Part shown: piece by piece, positions 39,172-47,635 of the stretch
Position numbering within the stretch: the first letter of the stretch is position 1
How the letters are laid out: each line of letters opens with the position of its first letter
Made by a program: the position numbers and the translations under genes
NCBI GenBank assembly: GCA_947503435.1
Contig: CANNDL010000006.1
Span: 62,001-126,000 of the forward strand
Length of the DNA: 64,000 bases
Origin: an uncultured Kangiella sp.
Lineage (GTDB): Bacteria > Pseudomonadota > Gammaproteobacteria > Enterobacterales > Kangiellaceae
Direction of reading: 5' to 3'
The notes under the pieces: model-generated
What the model was told of the DNA's origin: nothing
Seen by the model: only the letters and a program-made list of their open reading frames with translations
Database searches by the model: none

Positions 39172-39834
39172 ATGGGAAAACAACTCAAAAAATCCAGCAA
39201 AGGTTTCAGTTTAATGGAAGTGCTGATTGCTATTATAGTTATTGCAATCGGCATTTTAGGCTATATGGCACTTCAATTGGCCTCTATAAATTCAAACCAA
39301 GATGGGTTAGCAAGATCGCAAGCTATATTTGTTTCTCAAGAATTAGGTTCAGCTATTAGAAGTAATAGAGACTATTCATTTGATACAGGAGAGTTTGATA
39401 AAGCAAATGATTCTGAATATTTAAAAGTGGACAATTATCTTTCTTGTACTGCCGATAAGCCTGCATGCTCAGGAGCATGCACTATAGCCCAACAAGCGAA
39501 AGTTGATGCTTGGCAAGCTTGTAGAACTATAAAAGGATTTACTGCTTCTTCCACACAGAGCTCTGATGATTTATTACTTAATGGCGTAATAAGAGTTGGT
39601 TGTTCCGATAGAGTAACTACTGATTCGAACTCATGTACTTCTGGCTCGGCTCTTAGTATTTATACATTTTGGGCTATTTCTGATAAAAGGCAAGATGTCG
39701 GGCAAGTAACGATAGCTGATTCTAAAACTCCTAATGCGAGGTGTAATACATTTGCTAGCGTAACTAGCAATAAAGTTACTCTTACGGACATTGGAAGCCA
39801 AGTAGATTGCATAATAGTGGATATATTGCCATGA
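39172..39834 (+). CDS. pilV: Minor type IV pilin PilV (cluster A)
   Basis: A 220-residue PilV-like minor pilin. The class III signal is KGFSLMEVLIAIIVIAIGILGYMALQ, with the cleavage glycine, Phe +1 and Glu +5. The ILGYMALQ...ARSQAIFVSQELGSAIRSNRDY region is characteristic of PilV. Several Cys in the globular half may form disulfides. PilV primes pilus assembly together with PilW, PilX and PilY1. First gene of the first minor-pilin operon, directly behind ispH as in Pseudomonas. Confidence 0.88.
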   Translation: MGKQLKKSSKGFSLMEVLIAIIVIAIGILGYMALQLASINSNQDGLARSQAIFVSQELGSAIRSNRDYSFDTGEFDKANDSEYLKVDNYLSCTADKPACSGACTIAQQAKVDAWQACRTIKGFTASSTQSSDDLLLNGVIRVGCSDRVTTDSNSCTSGSALSIYTFWAISDKRQDVGQVTIADSKTPNARCNTFASVTSNKVTLTDIGSQVDCIIVDILP

Positions 39835-40565
39835 AGAAGATTACTAAAGACAAAGGTTATACTTTAATTGAGTATTTGGTTGCAATTCTCATTGGTTTGA
39901 TTCTACTTGCAGGAATCGCTTCTTTCTTTGTTGGTATGAGCAGTTCGACGAGAGCGCAAAGCGCTGTTTCTGAAGTTCAAGAGAAAGGGCGTTTCGCACT
40001 ATATTTTTTAACGAATGATATTCAATTGGCTGGATGGAGCGATCCGTCAGTTTCAAATGTTGTTGGGGCTGCTGTAGATAATTATATTGATATTGCAAAT
40101 ACTTCAGATGGCACAGGAGCTAAATCCACAGACCAAATAGCAATTAAATACGAAGCAGATGTTGATTGCTTAGGTAATACGGTCGCTTCAGGGATTACAA
40201 CCAATATATTTTTAGTTGAAAGTGGTAGTTTAAAATGCTCTTCTCAGAATAAGTCAGAGCCTTTAATTAATGGTGTTGAATCTTTGCATTTTACTTATGG
40301 AGTTGACAGCAATAATGATGGCGTCCCCGATCAGTATTTAAATGCTACAGCTCTTAAAGCAGACAGTAAGCTAGCTGAAGATGTAACAACCGTAAAAGTT
40401 TCAATGGTTATTGTGAGCGACGGGGACGTCAGTAAAAGTAATCGTACGCAATCTTTTACTTTAGATACTGCCGGGACCTATACATCTGATTCAGATAAAA
40501 AACTTCGTAAAGTTTTTACAACCACAATTTTTGTACCAAATAGACCGAGAGTCGTAGGTTCTTAG
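39831..40565 (+). CDS. pilW: Minor type IV pilin PilW (cluster A)
   Basis: A 244-residue PilW-like minor pilin. I use ATG 39831, which overlaps the pilV stop (ATGA) and begins MKKITKDKGYTLIEYLVAIL with the cleavage Gly and Glu +5; the in-frame upstream start at 39807 is rejected. The VSEVQEKGRFALYFLTNDIQLAGW block is the PilW hallmark. The later GVDSNNDGVPDQYL has a calcium-loop look. It belongs to the pilV-pilW-pilX-pilY1 priming complex. Confidence 0.87.
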   Translation: MKKITKDKGYTLIEYLVAILIGLILLAGIASFFVGMSSSTRAQSAVSEVQEKGRFALYFLTNDIQLAGWSDPSVSNVVGAAVDNYIDIANTSDGTGAKSTDQIAIKYEADVDCLGNTVASGITTNIFLVESGSLKCSSQNKSEPLINGVESLHFTYGVDSNNDGVPDQYLNATALKADSKLAEDVTTVKVSMVIVSDGDVSKSNRTQSFTLDTAGTYTSDSDKKLRKVFTTTIFVPNRPRVVGS

Positions 40566-40573
40566 GAGAATTT

Positions 40574-41143
40574 ATGTTTAAAAAACAAAGTGGCGCTACT
40601 TTAGCTATGGTATTAGTATTTTTATTAATACTAACTATTTTAGCTGTAACTAGTATGTCCTCTTCAATAATTCAGCAAAAATCAGCTACCAATATGTATC
40701 TCGAATCGGAGTCATTTCATTTGGCTGATAGTGCTATTGCATCTTTAATAAATGCAGACAAATTAAATACAAGAGCTTTTTACGGTACAACATTTGAAGA
40801 TGAAGTTGCTGAATATGATAGCGGAACTGACACGGTCAATGCAGTAAAGCCTTACTTTTGTGTAGGAAGTGATGGGAAGGTATTTGAAAAAGATGATAAA
40901 GCCTCTTGTTCTGGAACTGACTATAATGGAATCTCTGGTATTAAAGCCATTGCGCAAATTGAATATCTAGGTTGCTTGGACTGCCCTGGTAATGAAGTTG
41001 GTGGTTTAATTGGCTGTAATGCTTGGAAAATTTCAGGTTTTGGAGAAGTTTCAGAAACGAGCACCGTTATTGACCACTGGGTTGTGAAAACTGCAGGCTG
41101 TGCTTCAAACTCAAATCTTCCAAATAACATTCCTAACATTTAA
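40574..41143 (+). CDS. pilX: Minor type IV pilin PilX (cluster A)
   Basis: A 189-residue PilX-like pilin. Its N-terminus MFKKQSGATLAMVLVFLLILTILAVTSM has the prepilin-type Gly and hydrophobic helix but no Glu at +5, as is usual in PilX. The helix ends with SESFHLADSAI. Cys pairs occur near the C-terminus. It sits 8 nt after pilW with an AGGAG site and 14 nt before pilY1. Confidence 0.84.
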   Translation: MFKKQSGATLAMVLVFLLILTILAVTSMSSSIIQQKSATNMYLESESFHLADSAIASLINADKLNTRAFYGTTFEDEVAEYDSGTDTVNAVKPYFCVGSDGKVFEKDDKASCSGTDYNGISGIKAIAQIEYLGCLDCPGNEVGGLIGCNAWKISGFGEVSETSTVIDHWVVKTAGCASNSNLPNNIPNI

Positions 41144-41157
41144 CCGAGGAGATAAAT

Positions 41158-44100
41158 ATGTTTAAAAAATTCTTATTAACAGCTTTTATTGCTGGTTACA
41201 TTATTACTCCAACGGTGAGTAATATTGTTAAAGCAGATGATACCGAAGTTTATTTTAATGATGCAGGTTTATTAGCAGATGCGAATACAGTGCCTAATGT
41301 ATTAATTTTACTAGAATGGTCAAGTAACACATCTGGCGGTAATAGGTTAGCCAATATGGTAACGGCATTTGGCAATATCTCCGATGACCCTAGGTTTAAA
41401 GGTAAAGTAAATTTAGGCGTTCAAGCTTTTTACGCTTCGGGTAGCACTCCTTCAGCGAATGTTATTCGTCCTGTTATGGGGATGGATACTAAAGATTCTA
41501 ATGGGCAAGATTTTGATGGTTTTGTTACATTCTTAGAAGGGGAGGACCCCGGTAACGGCGGGCCTTCTTTGGTTTCAGGAATGGTAGAAGCTGCGCGTTA
41601 CTTCCAAGGGATCGACGTTAATTTTGGAGTACCTCAGAGTAAATCTGTATTTGTCACTAATCCAGACGCTTACATAGGTAATAATATTAGAACCGCGGAC
41701 TATGTCAACCTATTAGGCAGTGGAGGCTGCGGCGGTAATGCTATTATTTTAATCTCTGGTGGACAAGCTACAGACAACAAAGGATCTAGAGATGCTCCGA
41801 ATATATGTAGCGGTTGCTCGAGTGCTGCTGATATTGCTAGTTATTTAAAATCTCAAAAAGTTGATACCTATACTGTTTTTTCAAGTACAAAAAGTGGTGG
41901 CTTATATCCAAACTTACAAGCTATTTCCAACGCATCTGAAACTGGTGAAGCATTACGATGGGATGGTGAGGCTGCAACGTTAACGGATTTTATTGGGGGA
42001 GCAATCGAAGAAGTTTTAAAACAAAGCACTAGCTTTGTTCAAGCGGGCGTAACGGTGTCTCAACAAAATCGACTTCAGTTAGATGACCATTTGTACTTTT
42101 CTCAATTTCAGCCAGATAATAAGCAGAGGTGGCCTGGAAATTTAAAGAAATATCGATTAGTAGAAGATGAAGATACAGAAGAAAACATACTTGTTGATGA
42201 GTTAGGTGTTGCAGCTGTTAATGATAGAGGTTTTTTCAAAAATGGAGACCCCGATGACGATGGGGGTGTTATTTCAGATAGTTTTTGGAATCCAGATTAT
42301 AGTGCCGATGGCAATAATGTCCGTTTAGGTGGTACTGCTGAATCTTTAAATAGCCTTTTAACTACAGAAACATATACTCTTGATAGTGGTGACGATATTG
42401 AAAAGTTTGTCAGCTTTGGGCGAAAGGTATTTTCGGATTTTAAAGTTTCAGCCGACGCGCCCCTACAGAGTATTGATGATTACACAAAAAATGATTTTGG
42501 TATTGCTGAAGATGACGATTGGTTCCTTTTTAAGAACAAAATTAAGGGGTTGTTCATTTCATTAATAGAAGAGATAGAAAATGGGACAGAAGATACTGAT
42601 AATCCTGTCGTATTGGATATACACCCTGTGGCAACAGTAGGTAGCTTAGGCGATCCACTACATAGTGTCCCTAAAATTTTAAGGTATTCATTGGGAAAAG
42701 ATCCCGGAACTGGGGACGAACTCTTTAAACAGGTTTCATTTTACTCTACTAATATGGGCTACCTACACGCTGCTGATATTTCTACTGGTGAAGAGCAATG
42801 GTCTTATATTCCCAAAGAAGTGTTAAGCAATATTAATGATTTTTACCAAAACGTTTCAATTACAAACCCTGAAGATCATAAATATGGTATGGATGGACAG
42901 ATTGTAATGGTTCATAGAGATTTAGACTTTGATACTGTTGTCGACTCTAATGAGAAGGTGTTCATGATTGTAGGTATGAGACGTGGTGGTGATATGTATC
43001 ATGTCTTAGATGTGACTAACCTTAGCCAGCCAAAGTTTAAGTATAAGTTTTCTACAAAATCGGATGCTTTATCTATTACAGAAGGTCAGTCTTGGAGTGC
43101 GCCAAGGGTAGGTAACATTAGATATAATGGCGCTATAAAAACTGTAATGCTATTAGGTGGTGGTTACGACAAAGATAGAGATGACAAAGTTAATATCAAA
43201 ACAGAGACTGTTGATGGAGTTGAGGTAGAAACATTAACGGGGATTTCGTACAACAATAAACCTGCTAATACTAAAGGCAATGGGTTATTTATTGTTGATG
43301 TAACAAATGGTGATATTTTATGGAGCACTAAAACAGCCACAAAAACAGTTTCGGGTTCAAGTTCTACTGTGAGTATGAATGATAGCTTTGCGGGTGAGGT
43401 TACTCCTTTTGGGCGAACAAAAGAAAGCTTTATTAAACATTTTTATGCTGCCGATACAGGAGGAAATATCTATAGGGTTGATATTTCTAATGATGATGCA
43501 AACTCTTCAACGAATAAAGTTTTTGCTGAGACGAATTTGCTTGCAAGTGTTATTACCGATAAAAATGAAGAAGCAGATAATAGAAGGTTTTTCTATTCGC
43601 CTACAGTTGCGCCTATAGAAGCAGAGGACTCAGCGCAATTTGCAGCTATTGCACTTGGTTCTGGATATAGAGCTCACCCTTTGGATAAAACACCATCTGA
43701 TTTTTTCTATATGTATAAAGACACATCTGTGTATACAGGCGCGAAGCCTGAGTATATAAGCCATGCCAATTTTACGGATGTTACTGACTATATTAAGCCT
43801 GGGACAGCTGCGGCAGCCGGTATTGATATTGGTAAAATTCCTGGTTGGAAAATTGAAATGAGATCTGATGGAGAAAAAGTCCTAGCAGAAGCAAGAATAA
43901 TCAATAACAAAATTGTTTTCACTTCTTATGTTCCAACGGCTACCAAAGTTGATACCTGCTCAGTTGTAATTGGAGCTGGTAGCCTATATGGTGTAAATGT
44001 TTTGGATGGATCGTCATTCTTTGATGATGAGACTAGAAGTATTGAGAATGTCTATCCTGGACTGTCTCCTTCATATCAATTGGTCTATATAGAAAGTGGG

Positions 44101-44232
44101 TTTGTAGGCTTAGTCGGAAACAATGTCATAGGTAATAATGATGGTGACGGTTTAGGAGAACAGTTACAGTCTAAATTAGTGGAAGGACTAGATGATATTA
44201 AGCGAATGAACTGGAAAAAACATAGTTTATGA
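41158..44232 (+). CDS. PilY1-like pilus tip adhesin/assembly protein, copy A with degenerate vWA MIDAS
   Basis: A 1024-residue PilY1. The signal peptide covers about residues 1-26. The N-terminal von Willebrand A region has NVLILLEWSSNTS where PilY1 copy B has NVLLVLDTSGSMN, GGPSLVSGM where B has GGTPLTQTF, and IILISGGQA where B has IVLLTDGQP. All three MIDAS metal motifs are therefore gone. The C-terminal beta-propeller is intact: calcium loop DLDFDTVVD (588-596) followed by VGMRRGGDMYHVLDVT, and SGYRAHPLDK. It probably still works in pilus extension/retraction control, but metal-dependent ligand binding by the vWA is unlikely. Not a pseudogene: the frame is complete. Confidence 0.9.
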   Translation: MFKKFLLTAFIAGYIITPTVSNIVKADDTEVYFNDAGLLADANTVPNVLILLEWSSNTSGGNRLANMVTAFGNISDDPRFKGKVNLGVQAFYASGSTPSANVIRPVMGMDTKDSNGQDFDGFVTFLEGEDPGNGGPSLVSGMVEAARYFQGIDVNFGVPQSKSVFVTNPDAYIGNNIRTADYVNLLGSGGCGGNAIILISGGQATDNKGSRDAPNICSGCSSAADIASYLKSQKVDTYTVFSSTKSGGLYPNLQAISNASETGEALRWDGEAATLTDFIGGAIEEVLKQSTSFVQAGVTVSQQNRLQLDDHLYFSQFQPDNKQRWPGNLKKYRLVEDEDTEENILVDELGVAAVNDRGFFKNGDPDDDGGVISDSFWNPDYSADGNNVRLGGTAESLNSLLTTETYTLDSGDDIEKFVSFGRKVFSDFKVSADAPLQSIDDYTKNDFGIAEDDDWFLFKNKIKGLFISLIEEIENGTEDTDNPVVLDIHPVATVGSLGDPLHSVPKILRYSLGKDPGTGDELFKQVSFYSTNMGYLHAADISTGEEQWSYIPKEVLSNINDFYQNVSITNPEDHKYGMDGQIVMVHRDLDFDTVVDSNEKVFMIVGMRRGGDMYHVLDVTNLSQPKFKYKFSTKSDALSITEGQSWSAPRVGNIRYNGAIKTVMLLGGGYDKDRDDKVNIKTETVDGVEVETLTGISYNNKPANTKGNGLFIVDVTNGDILWSTKTATKTVSGSSSTVSMNDSFAGEVTPFGRTKESFIKHFYAADTGGNIYRVDISNDDANSSTNKVFAETNLLASVITDKNEEADNRRFFYSPTVAPIEAEDSAQFAAIALGSGYRAHPLDKTPSDFFYMYKDTSVYTGAKPEYISHANFTDVTDYIKPGTAAAAGIDIGKIPGWKIEMRSDGEKVLAEARIINNKIVFTSYVPTATKVDTCSVVIGAGSLYGVNVLDGSSFFDDETRSIENVYPGLSPSYQLVYIESGFVGLVGNNVIGNNDGDGLGEQLQSKLVEGLDDIKRMNWKKHSL

Positions 44233-44678
44233 TATTTAAATTAAAACGAACTAAAGCTTTTACAATTATCGAGTTAATGACTGTAGTTGCAATTGTTGCT
44301 ATTGTTGCAGCAATTGCAGTTCCTTCGGTAAATAACTTAATTTTAAATAATAGGTTGGCCGCATTTTCTAATGACTTTATTAATTCAGTAGCTCTTGCAA
44401 GAAGTAAAGCTATAACCAATAGAGCCGAAGTTGAGATTAAGCCTAATAGTGGTGGCTGGCAAAAAGGTTGGACTGTAGTTTCTAATGGAGAAACTCTTAA
44501 TAGCATTGAAGAATTATCGGGGATAACGATCTCGACAAACCCAAGTGCTCTAAAGATAAAAGCAAATGGTCTCCTAGATGGGTTAAAATGGGATGGAATA
44601 AAAGCTTGTGATTCTAGGAGTAAGTGTAGAGAAATTTCAGTAACCGGCGCAGGCATAACTACTGTAACTAAAAGTTGA
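44229..44678 (+). CDS. FimT/GspH-type minor pseudopilin (cluster A)
   Basis: A 149-residue pilin with a perfect class III signal (TKAFTIIELMTVVAIVAIVAAIAVPSV, Glu +5) and the GspH/FimT domain: LAAFSNDFINSVALARSKAITNRAEVEI then GWQKGWTVV. Its ATG overlaps the pilY1 stop (ATGA), so translation is coupled. The -1 residue is Ala rather than Gly, which prepilin peptidase tolerates in some pilins. In Pseudomonas FimT/FimU lie upstream of pilV; here it follows PilY1. Confidence 0.86.
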   Translation: MIFKLKRTKAFTIIELMTVVAIVAIVAAIAVPSVNNLILNNRLAAFSNDFINSVALARSKAITNRAEVEIKPNSGGWQKGWTVVSNGETLNSIEELSGITISTNPSALKIKANGLLDGLKWDGIKACDSRSKCREISVTGAGITTVTKS

Positions 44679-44686
44679 GTATTTAA

Positions 44687-45097
44687 ATGAAAAAAAATAA
44701 AGCATTTACATTAATCGAAGTTATGATCGTTGTAGCCATCGTTGCAATTTTAGCAGCTATTGCTGTTCCTATGTATCAAGAGCAAATTCGTAAAAGTAAG
44801 CGTAGTGATGCTATGCAGGCATTGTTAGCGGCTTCCGAAGCTGTTGAAAGATATAAAGCCGCAAACTTTTCATATGCGGCTTTAAACGGAAGCCTTAGCA
44901 CTGTATTTGCAACACAGGTTCCAGTTGATGGTGGAACTGCATATTTTGATCTTGCTATAGTTGCTAATGCGACTACTTATACTCTCACAGCAACTCCTAA
45001 AGGAAGCATGGCTAATGATTGTACTTTTACTATCACCAATGCTGGGGCACGTGGCTATTCGACAGGTAGTAAATGCACGACTGTTAACAACTGGTAG
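44687..45097 (+). CDS. pilE: PilE-like minor type IV pilin
   Basis: A 136-residue pilin: KKNKAFTLIEVMIVVAIVAILAAIAVP followed by the conserved QEQIRKSKRSDAMQALLAASEAVERYK. The C-terminal Cys pair (NDCTFTI ... SKCTTVNNW) forms the D-region disulfide. The text is that of minor pilin PilE rather than the major pilin. It lies 8 nt after the FimT gene and ends cluster A; cluster B has no PilE, so this one presumably serves both. Confidence 0.88.
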   Translation: MKKNKAFTLIEVMIVVAIVAILAAIAVPMYQEQIRKSKRSDAMQALLAASEAVERYKAANFSYAALNGSLSTVFATQVPVDGGTAYFDLAIVANATTYTLTATPKGSMANDCTFTITNAGARGYSTGSKCTTVNNW

Positions 45098-45182
45098 TAT
45101 GAAGTCAGTTTTTTAATTACTACTGCATCTCAATTATACAATCCGATACAAAATCGCTACAGACTCGATCTAATAATTATCT

Positions 45183-45228
45183 TCTAACTGTATAAAATGT
45201 GCCCACTTAATTTGGGCGCACAGTTAGA
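45183..45228 (+). promoter_or_regulatory. Large hairpin in front of pilin cluster B
   Basis: TCTAACTGT (45183-45191) pairs with ACAGTTAGA (45220-45228), and inner GCCCA (45201-45205) with TGGGC (45213-45217). The distal arm runs into the ATG at 45228. It could mask translation initiation of the first gene or be an operator; a TATAAA (45191-45196) lies on the 5' arm. Confidence 0.5.
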
Positions 45229-45692
45229 TGACCTCACAATATAGAATAATAAAATTCATTACTTTCGTAACCTTCTTGTGTGTTATCGGTTTTCCTTCTG
45301 CCTATGTTTTATTTGATATTAAGAAACAATCAATAACCCAACATGCCACTCAAAGCTTTATTAAAGACGTAAAGTTTGCCCAAAAATCAGCAATAAATAA
45401 CAATAATGCCATTAGTATTAGTGCGATAGAAGGCGATTGGAATAATGGCTGGAATATTTCATCAAAGCAAACAGGGCTTATAAAAACGTCTACTTTTGAT
45501 CCCAACCTGAGATTTAATAATTCTCAGATTAAAAAAATTCTTTTCCAACCTTCAGGAATTACCCACGTACTGCAACCACTTGGAGATGCAGGTTTTTTAA
45601 TCTGTGATCAAGAAGGGCGAGGTAACCGACTCACCATGATCGCAAGTGGCTACATCCACGTAAAAGACATAAAGCAAAACTGCCTAACATAA
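45228..45692 (+). CDS. Degenerate FimT/GspH-like protein lacking the prepilin signal (cluster B)
   Basis: A 154-residue protein. The globular half matches the FimT of cluster A: QSFIKDVKFAQKSAINNNNAISI then WNNGWNIS, against NDFINSVALARSKAITNRAEVEI then WQKGWTVV. The N-terminus, however, reads RIIKFITFVTFLCVIGFPSAYVLFD, a single hydrophobic helix with neither a clear Gly/Ala cleavage position nor Glu +5. It is probably not processed by prepilin peptidase and stays as a type II membrane protein, or it is decaying. The frame is intact. The start sits on the distal arm of a hairpin with no visible Shine-Dalgarno. Confidence 0.65.
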   Translation: MTSQYRIIKFITFVTFLCVIGFPSAYVLFDIKKQSITQHATQSFIKDVKFAQKSAINNNNAISISAIEGDWNNGWNISSKQTGLIKTSTFDPNLRFNNSQIKKILFQPSGITHVLQPLGDAGFLICDQEGRGNRLTMIASGYIHVKDIKQNCLT

Positions 45693-45698
45693 ATCAAT

Positions 45699-46307
45699 AT
45701 GACGAATAAATTAAAATATAAACGACAAGCTGCTTTTAGCTTGATGGAAGTTCTCATTACTATATTAGTAGTTTCCATAGGCTTATTAGGTTTCGCAGCG
45801 CTACAAATTAACGCTCTAAATTCTTCGATTGATACCTTCAGTCGAAGCCAGGCCGTACTTTTGCTTGAAGACGCTTCGGCTCGTATTCGTAATAATCGTG
45901 CATACACTTATACCGATAAAATTGAAGCGAACGCATATACGAATAACTCTGCTGACTTTTTTACATGGTGTGATATAGAAAAGAACAGCATTCCTAAAGC
46001 TTCATGTGCTGCTGGAAGCAGCTGCACTTATTCGAAGTTGGCAAAAGAGGATATTTACCAGGTATGCCAATCACTAGTTAATACTAAACTTCCCAACGCG
46101 ATAATCGGTAGTAAATGCTTTGATCGAGACACCTCAGATGGCGATTCTTGTAGTGTGGGATCTCGACTAAGTATTTATATGGCATGGAAAGGGTTCGCTC
46201 GTAAGGATGTTTCAGGTCAAGAAAATTACAACCAAAATACCCGTTGCCAGACTGAGGTGAGCTTAGGTAACGATTATGCTTGTGTGCAGCTGGAGATGGT
46301 TCCATGA
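45699..46307 (+). CDS. pilV: Minor type IV pilin PilV (cluster B)
   Basis: A 202-residue second PilV. The signal QAAFSLMEVLITILVVSIGLLGFAALQ has Ala -1, Phe +1 and Glu +5. FSRSQAVLLLEDASARIRNNRAYTY matches cluster A PilV (ARSQAIFVSQELGSAIRSNRDY). Cys spacing in the globular part (CSVGSRLSIYMAWKG) parallels CTSGSALSIYTFWA in copy A, so the two are paralogues. It lies 6 nt behind the degenerate FimT gene. Confidence 0.87.
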   Translation: MTNKLKYKRQAAFSLMEVLITILVVSIGLLGFAALQINALNSSIDTFSRSQAVLLLEDASARIRNNRAYTYTDKIEANAYTNNSADFFTWCDIEKNSIPKASCAAGSSCTYSKLAKEDIYQVCQSLVNTKLPNAIIGSKCFDRDTSDGDSCSVGSRLSIYMAWKGFARKDVSGQENYNQNTRCQTEVSLGNDYACVQLEMVP

Positions 46308-47050
46308 GAAATCGCTCAATGAAACCGTTGAATATTGCTAAAGCATTCACTCTGATTGAAATGATGGTAGCGATGGTCATTGGTTTGATCATTATTGCTG
46401 CACTTTATGTAGTGTTTTCTTCAAGTCAAAAAAGCTATCGTTTATCGGCAGGCATGTTACAAGTTAATGATAATGGCCGCTTCTTAGTACAATTCTTGCG
46501 GTCTGATTTTCAAAAAGCTGGTTGGGTTGATACGGATGTGGAGTCGCCAGATGGACATAGCTTAGCGATGCCAGTAAAGGATTTAGTCAATAATCAAAAG
46601 TCGAGCAGTTTAAGCTCTGATCAGATCACCATCCGTTACTATGCCAATCAAGCGTGTGATGGCTCGGCTCCAGTTGATGGCGTTGTCGAAAATAAATATC
46701 AAATTGCGACAGTAAATAACCGCCTTGACTTGCAATGCAATGGAATTTCATTAGCTTCGAATGTTGAATCTTTTCAATTGCAATATGGGGTTCTAACTAG
46801 CAATGGCGTTGAATATAAAGACGCCTCAGGAGTTTCTGATTTATCTTTAATAAAAACTATTCGCTTTGCACTAGTAGTAGCATCTGAAAACCAAAATATT
46901 ACTTCATCTAAAACTTCAACTATTGCAGATATTTTAGGCGAGGGACCATATACATTTAATGATGGACGTTTTCGCCAAGTATTTGGCGGTACTGTGGTTT
47001 TAAATAATCGCAGCAATTTGCCTCCAGAATCGCTGTTAGTGACGGAGTAA
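46304..47050 (+). CDS. pilW: Minor type IV pilin PilW (cluster B)
   Basis: A 248-residue second PilW. ATG 46304 overlaps the pilV stop (ATGA), the same arrangement as in cluster A; the upstream in-frame start is rejected. The signal is AKAFTLIEMMVAMVIGLIIIAALYVV. The hallmark LQVNDNGRFLVQFLRSDFQKAGW follows. It ends with FRQVFGGTVVLNNR, paralleling LRKVFTTTIFVPNR of copy A. Confidence 0.87.
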   Translation: MRNRSMKPLNIAKAFTLIEMMVAMVIGLIIIAALYVVFSSSQKSYRLSAGMLQVNDNGRFLVQFLRSDFQKAGWVDTDVESPDGHSLAMPVKDLVNNQKSSSLSSDQITIRYYANQACDGSAPVDGVVENKYQIATVNNRLDLQCNGISLASNVESFQLQYGVLTSNGVEYKDASGVSDLSLIKTIRFALVVASENQNITSSKTSTIADILGEGPYTFNDGRFRQVFGGTVVLNNRSNLPPESLLVTE

Positions 47051-47054
47051 CAAT

Positions 47055-47633
47055 ATGAATAATTTCAATCCAAACTCACAAAGAGGCTTTTCCTTAGCTG
47101 TAGCTTTAATCATGATGTTAGTAATGTCGATAGTTGGAATTAGCATTATGAATTCTGGAATTCTTTCTCAAAAAATGAGTGCCGCAACGCAAGAACATGC
47201 GGTGACTTTTCAGGCCGCTCAAACAGCAAATAGCTCTTACATTAGCGCTTATCAATACAATCAAAAGCACTTGCTGGATACAGCAGATAAAGCCTTTTGG
47301 GATGATTTAAGTACGCCTAGGACGGGATACGCAAAGTGTACAAATAATAAAGGCGAGTTGGTTGATTGCACCAATGATGTACGCTTGGAGTCAGATCAGT
47401 TGCTTAAAGCTGAAGTGGAAGCTTTCTATCACGATTGTGAAACGGCAGCGTTAAAATGTATGGGCAATAGTTGGGATAATAGTGGCTTAGGATGCCATTC
47501 CTTTCAATTATTGGGAGAGGGAATTTTAGATATCGACAAGGATGGCAAAAAAAGCGCAGGTGAATTGAATACTACTATAGAAGAGTGGGTTCAAGTTGTT
47601 AGAAGCTGCAATAAAACACTTGCTGGGAGCTAA
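47055..47633 (+). CDS. pilX: Minor type IV pilin PilX (cluster B)
   Basis: A 192-residue second PilX with the N-terminus SQRGFSLAVALIMMLVMSIVGISIM. It has the prepilin Gly-Phe junction but Val/Ala rather than Glu at +5, and QKMSAATQEHAVTFQAAQTA is the PilX helix. Four to five Cys follow in the globular half. It starts 4 nt after pilW and ends 2 nt before the PilY1-B start. Confidence 0.85.
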   Translation: MNNFNPNSQRGFSLAVALIMMLVMSIVGISIMNSGILSQKMSAATQEHAVTFQAAQTANSSYISAYQYNQKHLLDTADKAFWDDLSTPRTGYAKCTNNKGELVDCTNDVRLESDQLLKAEVEAFYHDCETAALKCMGNSWDNSGLGCHSFQLLGEGILDIDKDGKKSAGELNTTIEEWVQVVRSCNKTLAGS

Positions 47634-47635
47634 TC

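Noticed and set aside
41158-44232. PilY1-A as a pseudogene
   Set aside because: The frame is intact over 1024 residues, the signal peptide, calcium loop and propeller are kept, and a good ribosome-binding site is present.
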